From: Thermoplasmata archaeon
Lineage (GTDB): Archaea; Thermoplasmatota; Thermoplasmata; Thermoplasmatales; GCA-001856825
Direction of reading: 5' to 3'
DNA length: 64,000 nucleotides
NCBI GenBank assembly: GCA_021817415.1
Contig: JAKAUZ010000080.1
Location: 27,966-91,965, forward strand
A program made the translations under genes and the position numbers. Of this stretch, positions 60,701 to 64,000 are shown piece by piece (within the stretch, counting starts at the first letter, position 1; each line of letters opens with the position of its first letter). The notes below the pieces were generated by a model. That model was given only the letters and a program-made list of their open reading frames with translations. It did not search any database and was not told the DNA's origin.

Positions 60701-60734
60701 ATCTCATCTCCATAAAAATCTCATCTCCATAAAA
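60701..60734. repeat. 17-bp perfect tandem repeat
   Basis: ATCTCATCTCCATAAAA occurs twice end to end (60701-60717, 60718-60734). A related inverted sequence (TTTTGGAGATGAAAG) lies about 50 bp upstream around 60646-60660. Might be a remnant of a mobile element end or replication slippage. Confidence 0.6.
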
Positions 60735-60775
60735 TTGCTATTGTTGCATTTTCTTGGTTAAACTTCATTCCAGGA

Positions 60776-61252
60776 ATGCTATCGCAGTCTGGGCCTGTAA
60801 TATGTGTCAGACCTTTCGGATTCAGGCGAGGACGAGAAACATCTCCCAACCGAATGGAGCATCATGAGCGAAGCGGAGTGCCCACATGGGTCGTCTACTG
60901 AGGGGACATGGGTGGGTACTTGGTTGACGACTCGGGTGCTTTTCGTAGCCCTGGCGAAAAAAGACTAGAACACGATGGAAACACTCAAGAGGGTTGGCTG
61001 AGAGTGGTGAAATCGGGGTGAATTGAGGGCTGTAATTGTAGCGAGTGCCCGTATAAGACTGAGCGGCTGCTTACGTGTAGCGCACTACAAACTTGTGCTG
61101 AGTGAGGCCGCGGAAACATTCTCCGAAAATCAGTATCTTCATTCAGGTCCTGTTCGACCAGATTCTTAATTCTTCCTACTACCGACAGGTCCATCCCACT
61201 ATACGTTTCCTTTTTTTTAATGCACATCCACTTAAAATTGTGGAATGGATAA
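60776..61252 (+). other. Degraded region: one frame interrupted only by three TGA codons
   Basis: From ATG 60776 one + frame stays open to a TAA at 61250-61252 except for TGA at 60899, 61019 and 61103. Segments read protein-like (RPFGFRRGRETSPNR, GGYLVDDSGAFRSPGEKRL, then CNCSECPYKTERLLTCSA). The reverse strand also has a 91-codon frame at 60985-61260. I cannot decide between a decayed gene and chance. 61253-61426 is AT-rich and holds only the promoter of the next small gene. Confidence 0.3.
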
Positions 61253-61426
61253 CTAAGCATTGCACTCTTTGCTGAAAAAGGAAAAATCGAATTTGGAATG
61301 GCTATTATGCATAAATTAAGAGATTTTACGGATTTTTACAATTTCGAAATTCAGTACAATTATTAGCACCACTCATCTGTAAAAGTCAAGAGTAAGTTAT
61401 TTAAGTACGTTATTGAATATATATTA

Positions 61427-61654
61427 ATGAGAAATTATCATGAATTCGAATTCCAAACATTCAAAGATTACTCCCAGATGCTACAAACAGATTTAATTCT
61501 CGAACCCGAAGAGAAATTAAATTCCAAATGCTTTACTGATAAAGGAAAACAACAACTTGAGGATATAATATACTACTCAAGTAAAGGATGGAAGGTTGCA
61601 AAACATTTGAGGGAGATTGAGGGGACTTTGGAGGAACTAAAGAATGAGAAATGA
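61427..61654 (+). CDS. Small 75-aa soluble protein
   Basis: Not recognised. The product is charged and helical, with an aromatic N-terminus (YHEFEFQTFKDYSQM) and a C-terminal KVAKHLREIEGTLEELKNE that could form a coiled coil. A TATA-like TTATTTAAG lies about 27 nt before the ATG. It is more AT-rich than the core genes. It lies 45 nt upstream of a tight operon on the same strand. Confidence 0.6.
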   Translation: MRNYHEFEFQTFKDYSQMLQTDLILEPEEKLNSKCFTDKGKQQLEDIIYYSSKGWKVAKHLREIEGTLEELKNEK

Positions 61655-61699
61655 AGAAGTAGTAGGTTGTATGGGGAAGTTTAATGGGGTGTTGAAGTA

Positions 61700-61960
61700 A
61701 TGAGCAGATACACTGAAAACCTTAGTCTGATATCATTTGGATTCGCATTTGCATCCCTTTTCACGGCTATTTTTGGCAGCATATTTTTATATCCTGACAG
61801 TGGTCCATATGGCACGCTTGAATACGATATCTTTGGGGCAGGTCTTTTACTATTTTTCGTTTTCTTACTTGTGGCCATTACAATTCTATTCACTGATAAA
61901 CCAAAGGAACAGCCAGGAAGCAAGGATGTAATGGAAAAGATGGAGGAACGGAAGGTATGA
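61700..61960 (+). CDS. Small membrane protein (86 aa)
   Basis: Two hydrophobic segments (LISFGFAFASLFTAIFGSIF and LLLFFVFLLVAITILF) with a short external loop between them and a polar C-terminal tail. Not recognised. First gene of a tight six-gene operon: its stop overlaps the next ATG at 61957 (ATGA). Confidence 0.65.
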   Translation: MSRYTENLSLISFGFAFASLFTAIFGSIFLYPDSGPYGTLEYDIFGAGLLLFFVFLLVAITILFTDKPKEQPGSKDVMEKMEERKV

Positions 61961-62142
61961 AGAATACTGAGGTTGTTGTTAATAAGTATTTTGCAGGTCC
62001 TGGCTATGACGGCTATTCAGCCAAACTGCCAGATACAGGCATAATAAATTTCAGGATGTCAAAGAGTGTCATAGGTGATCACAAGCCGAAGCAGACAAGG
62101 ATTGCACTGGAATGGGATGATGCTGAAGGAGGGGGGCAATAA
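61957..62142 (+). CDS. Small soluble protein (61 aa)
   Basis: Not recognised. A short protein with aromatic and Gly residues (NKYFAGPGYDGYSAKL) and a basic stretch (GDHKPKQTRIALEW). Its start overlaps the preceding stop, and a GGAGG-containing sequence lies about 15 nt upstream. The next gene begins 3 nt after its stop. Confidence 0.55.
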   Translation: MKNTEVVVNKYFAGPGYDGYSAKLPDTGIINFRMSKSVIGDHKPKQTRIALEWDDAEGGGQ

Positions 62143-62145
62143 GAA

Positions 62146-62445
62146 ATGAGTGCAGATGAAAGGAAAAAGGACAGGACGATGCTTATTCCGTCTTTTGTGA
62201 CCCATGATTCCCAGGTGCTGATCCACAGAATAAACGCCTCAGTCGTAACGGTTGGTCTATTTGGTATCTTCTGCCTGATCATTGCGGGTTCAATAGTGCA
62301 GTCAATAGGAGCGGCCCTGGGCATCTACAGGTTCCTTGCCATAGCACCAAACCCGTTCTCTGTCTTCAACGTGTCTCTTGATGCAATGATACCCCTCTTT
62401 TCTATCATGATCTTCAGGAGGTGGAGTGATGGGGATCAACGGTGA
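62146..62445 (+). CDS. Small membrane protein (99 aa)
   Basis: Two predicted helices (VVTVGLFGIFCLIIAGSIV and the later FSVFNVSLDAMIPLFSIMIF region) with a polar N-terminus containing ERKKDRTMLIP. A strong Shine-Dalgarno run (AGGAGGGGGG) lies about 10 nt before the ATG. It overlaps the following gene start by 17 nt. Not recognised. Confidence 0.65.
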   Translation: MSADERKKDRTMLIPSFVTHDSQVLIHRINASVVTVGLFGIFCLIIAGSIVQSIGAALGIYRFLAIAPNPFSVFNVSLDAMIPLFSIMIFRRWSDGDQR

Positions 62446-63394
62446 AAAAACAGCCAACCCCTGCATTTACCACAACCACGTAAACAGGAAGCTGTTCCAG
62501 AGGGAGGCAATATTCTCCATTGACCTTGAGGCAAAGATGCACGGCATATCAAGCATAATGAGGGGGAGAGCCGCATACTATGATTACGTTACTGGAAGAC
62601 ATTATTTTTCAGTCAGCAGAAACGAAAGGGATTATCCTGAAGTGATAATGACAGCGAGGAAACTCGGACTTGAAATGACCAGCAGGGGTGATCTGAGCTG
62701 GATAAGCTACTCCGACCCAACAGTCTCCGATGAAAAATTATCCAAACCCATTGAGGGGAAGGAACTGAGGTTCATAAATGAAGCTGTCCTCTACCCCCTG
62801 GTCCTCTACAACAGAGGCAGGGAGGTACACTTCCTCCAGTATGCCACGTCTGCAGAGAGCGACGTCAGCGACAGGCTGCTGGCCATGAGCGAATCATACC
62901 TGAACTCCGACACTGCCAAGGTGTTCAGGGTGGAAAAGGTGTCTGAGGCGGAAGAATTCACTGACTTCCTGAGATACGGTGATCTTGCAGAGCCAATGGT
63001 TGAGTTGGAGCTATCAGTCCCGTATGAGGGACCTGACATAAGGGGAATAATGAAGGGGACAACTACAGACGTGCTGAGAACGCAGTTCCTGATCGAGAGC
63101 GACTCCCAGTTAGTTACAGTGGACCTGCCCACCCTTGCACAGGCCATTAAACTTCCACCGGATTTACTCATAGACTCATTCAGGACTGTCGTTGACTCGT
63201 ACGCCTTCACCTCCTACTTCGAGGGCATATGCAGAGGAGGGGAATGCACTGTCAGGTGGATATTCGAGGAGAGATTTTCATCAGTGATCTTATCTTCACT
63301 GGCGCAGATTGTCTCCAGGGGAGGGAAAGTTATCCTGAAGAGATATGAAAAACTGAATGAAGGCATTGGCGGGAATGGAGTGATCACGCAATGA
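62429..63394 (+). CDS. Uncharacterised 321-aa soluble protein of the tail operon
   Basis: Not recognised. There is no membrane segment. Features seen: a Tyr- and Arg-rich part (RGRAAYYDYVTGRHYFSVS), an acidic middle (KVSEAEEFTDFLRYG), a LPTLAQAIKLPPDLLID helix and the motif GICRGGECTVRW with two Cys. AGGAGGTGG precedes ATG 62429 by 5 nt (GTG 62426 is possible). It overlaps both neighbours. As the only long soluble gene of the operon it is the likely effector. Confidence 0.6.
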   Translation: MGINGEKTANPCIYHNHVNRKLFQREAIFSIDLEAKMHGISSIMRGRAAYYDYVTGRHYFSVSRNERDYPEVIMTARKLGLEMTSRGDLSWISYSDPTVSDEKLSKPIEGKELRFINEAVLYPLVLYNRGREVHFLQYATSAESDVSDRLLAMSESYLNSDTAKVFRVEKVSEAEEFTDFLRYGDLAEPMVELELSVPYEGPDIRGIMKGTTTDVLRTQFLIESDSQLVTVDLPTLAQAIKLPPDLLIDSFRTVVDSYAFTSYFEGICRGGECTVRWIFEERFSSVILSSLAQIVSRGGKVILKRYEKLNEGIGGNGVITQ

Positions 63395-63765
63395 ACTCCT
63401 ATAACGATCCGCGCAAAGTATTCTGGTACGGTCTCACAACGATGTTCGTACTCATAGGAATTGCAGCAGTGCTCAGCGTGATATTCAATCCCCACACGTT
63501 CCCGAATACGTTTTCAGGATGGATGGGGGTGGCGGGAAGTGTCGTGGGTATGCTGATAGGCCTGTTATTCCTCTTCATATTCATTTGGGTGATAGCATGG
63601 TTCGCAAGGTCAATAGGATGGATATCAAGAGCTTCAAGGTATTCTGACCGCAACTGGAGATGGTGGGATCATGACGATGCCATGGAGATACTCAGGGAGA
63701 GGTATGCAAAGGGTGAAATTTCGAAGGAGGAGTACGATAAGATGAGAGAGGATCTGGGAAAATGA
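63391..63765 (+). CDS. Membrane protein with C-terminal SHOCT domain
   Basis: A 124-aa protein: two hydrophobic segments (FVLIGIAAVLSVIFN and MLIGLLFLFIFIWVIAWF), an aromatic linker (RNWRWWDHDD) and a SHOCT-type tail (EILRERYAKGEISKEEYDKM). SHOCT domains occur at C-termini of many prokaryotic membrane proteins and are thought to aid oligomerisation. The start overlaps the preceding stop (ATGA). Confidence 0.75.
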   Translation: MNSYNDPRKVFWYGLTTMFVLIGIAAVLSVIFNPHTFPNTFSGWMGVAGSVVGMLIGLLFLFIFIWVIAWFARSIGWISRASRYSDRNWRWWDHDDAMEILRERYAKGEISKEEYDKMREDLGK

Positions 63766-63785
63766 GGGGGATGGAGGAATGATAA

Positions 63786-64000
63786 ATGGCTCCTGAAATA
63801 GATAGACTCTTGCTTAAATTCTTTGATGCAGGGACGAACAGGGACTGGGACTCTTATGGGAAATACCTCAGTGATGATGTTGAATGGACAATTTTCGGTC
63901 CACCCAGAAGGAGAGTGATAAAAGGAAGAACGGAGTATCTAGAGGCAATGAAAAAGTTCTACAGTACGAATAAATCAAAATTTTACATAATTTCAATTGC
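63786..64000 (+). CDS. NTF2-like (SnoaL-type) protein, cut by the window end
   Basis: First 71 residues of a small protein beginning MAPEIDRLLLKFFDAG. The helix-loop-strand pattern (LSDDVEWTIFGPP, then RTEYLEAMKKFY) matches NTF2/SnoaL-like folds, which bind small ligands or act as isomerases or cyclases. GGAGGAATG lies about 10 nt before the ATG and 20 nt separate it from the SHOCT gene, so it belongs to the same operon. The remainder lies outside. Confidence 0.6.
   Translation, partial: MAPEIDRLLLKFFDAGTNRDWDSYGKYLSDDVEWTIFGPPRRRVIKGRTEYLEAMKKFYSTNKSKFYIISI

Noticed and set aside
60985..61260. 91-codon minus frame in the degraded region
   Set aside because: No recognisable family and no promoter; the region looks decayed on both strands.
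60611..64000. Second attachment site (copy of the tRNA-Ala 3' end)
   Set aside because: I looked for the T-arm and acceptor sequence downstream and found none inside the window.

Overview
The window reads as chromosome of an acidophilic, Thermoplasmatales-like archaeon. The evidence is a complete archaeal S10-spc ribosomal superoperon ending in secY, archaeal adenylate kinase and an EMC3/DUF106 insertase, together with archaeal-type pantoate kinase, phosphoglycerate mutase (apgM), Cbf5, TruD and KptA. A secreted S53 acid protease carries the surface repeats common in Thermoplasmata exported proteins, and RNR is the B12-dependent class II enzyme. Many genes have a TATA-like box 23-30 nt before the start codon and no Shine-Dalgarno sequence, so leaderless transcription is common; several starts, including GTG and TTG, were chosen on that basis. 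No rRNA and no CRISPR array were seen. I do not assign a species.

Layout. 0.3-5.6 kb holds coenzyme A genes (pantoate kinase, CoaBC), diverging from cysS, a nicotinate phosphoribosyltransferase and a pyroglutamyl-peptidase-like protein that lacks catalytic Cys and His. 5.6-9.5 kb holds L40e, a 54-aa protein paired with a membrane-anchored Cas4-like nuclease, a Gfo/Idh/MocA oxidoreductase and a Na+/H+ antiporter. 9.5-25.2 kb is the minus-strand ribosomal superoperon, rpl3 through cbf5. The ribosomal proteins often found among its last genes (L34e, L14e) are absent. 25.5-34.6 kb holds nrdJ facing a small HTH regulator, rpiA, an HTH regulator overlapping xerA, an acyl-CoA dehydrogenase, an MBL hydrolase, an AIR-synthase-like protein and a QueG-like iron-sulfur/B12 protein. 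34.6-44.8 kb holds the S53 protease, glycerol kinase, a TPR protein, a stand-alone GltD-like oxidoreductase, a tandem ThyX-like protein and a class I aldolase. 45-59 kb holds a glycan synthesis pair, an aldolase-dehydrogenase fusion, a peroxiredoxin, TruD, a CPBP protease, homoserine dehydrogenase, apgM, a DUF92 protein and small membrane proteins.

The last 5 kb differs in character. kptA ends inside a tRNA-Ala(TGC) gene. Next come a broken tyrosine-recombinase gene and a truncated membrane-protein gene, as expected of a tRNA-associated integration site. After about 800 bp of degraded sequence there is a tight, Shine-Dalgarno-led operon of six mostly unrecognised genes: small membrane proteins, a 321-aa soluble protein, a membrane protein with a SHOCT tail, and an NTF2-like protein cut by the window end. 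This operon, the membrane Cas4-like pair and the tandem ThyX are the best candidates for undescribed biology.
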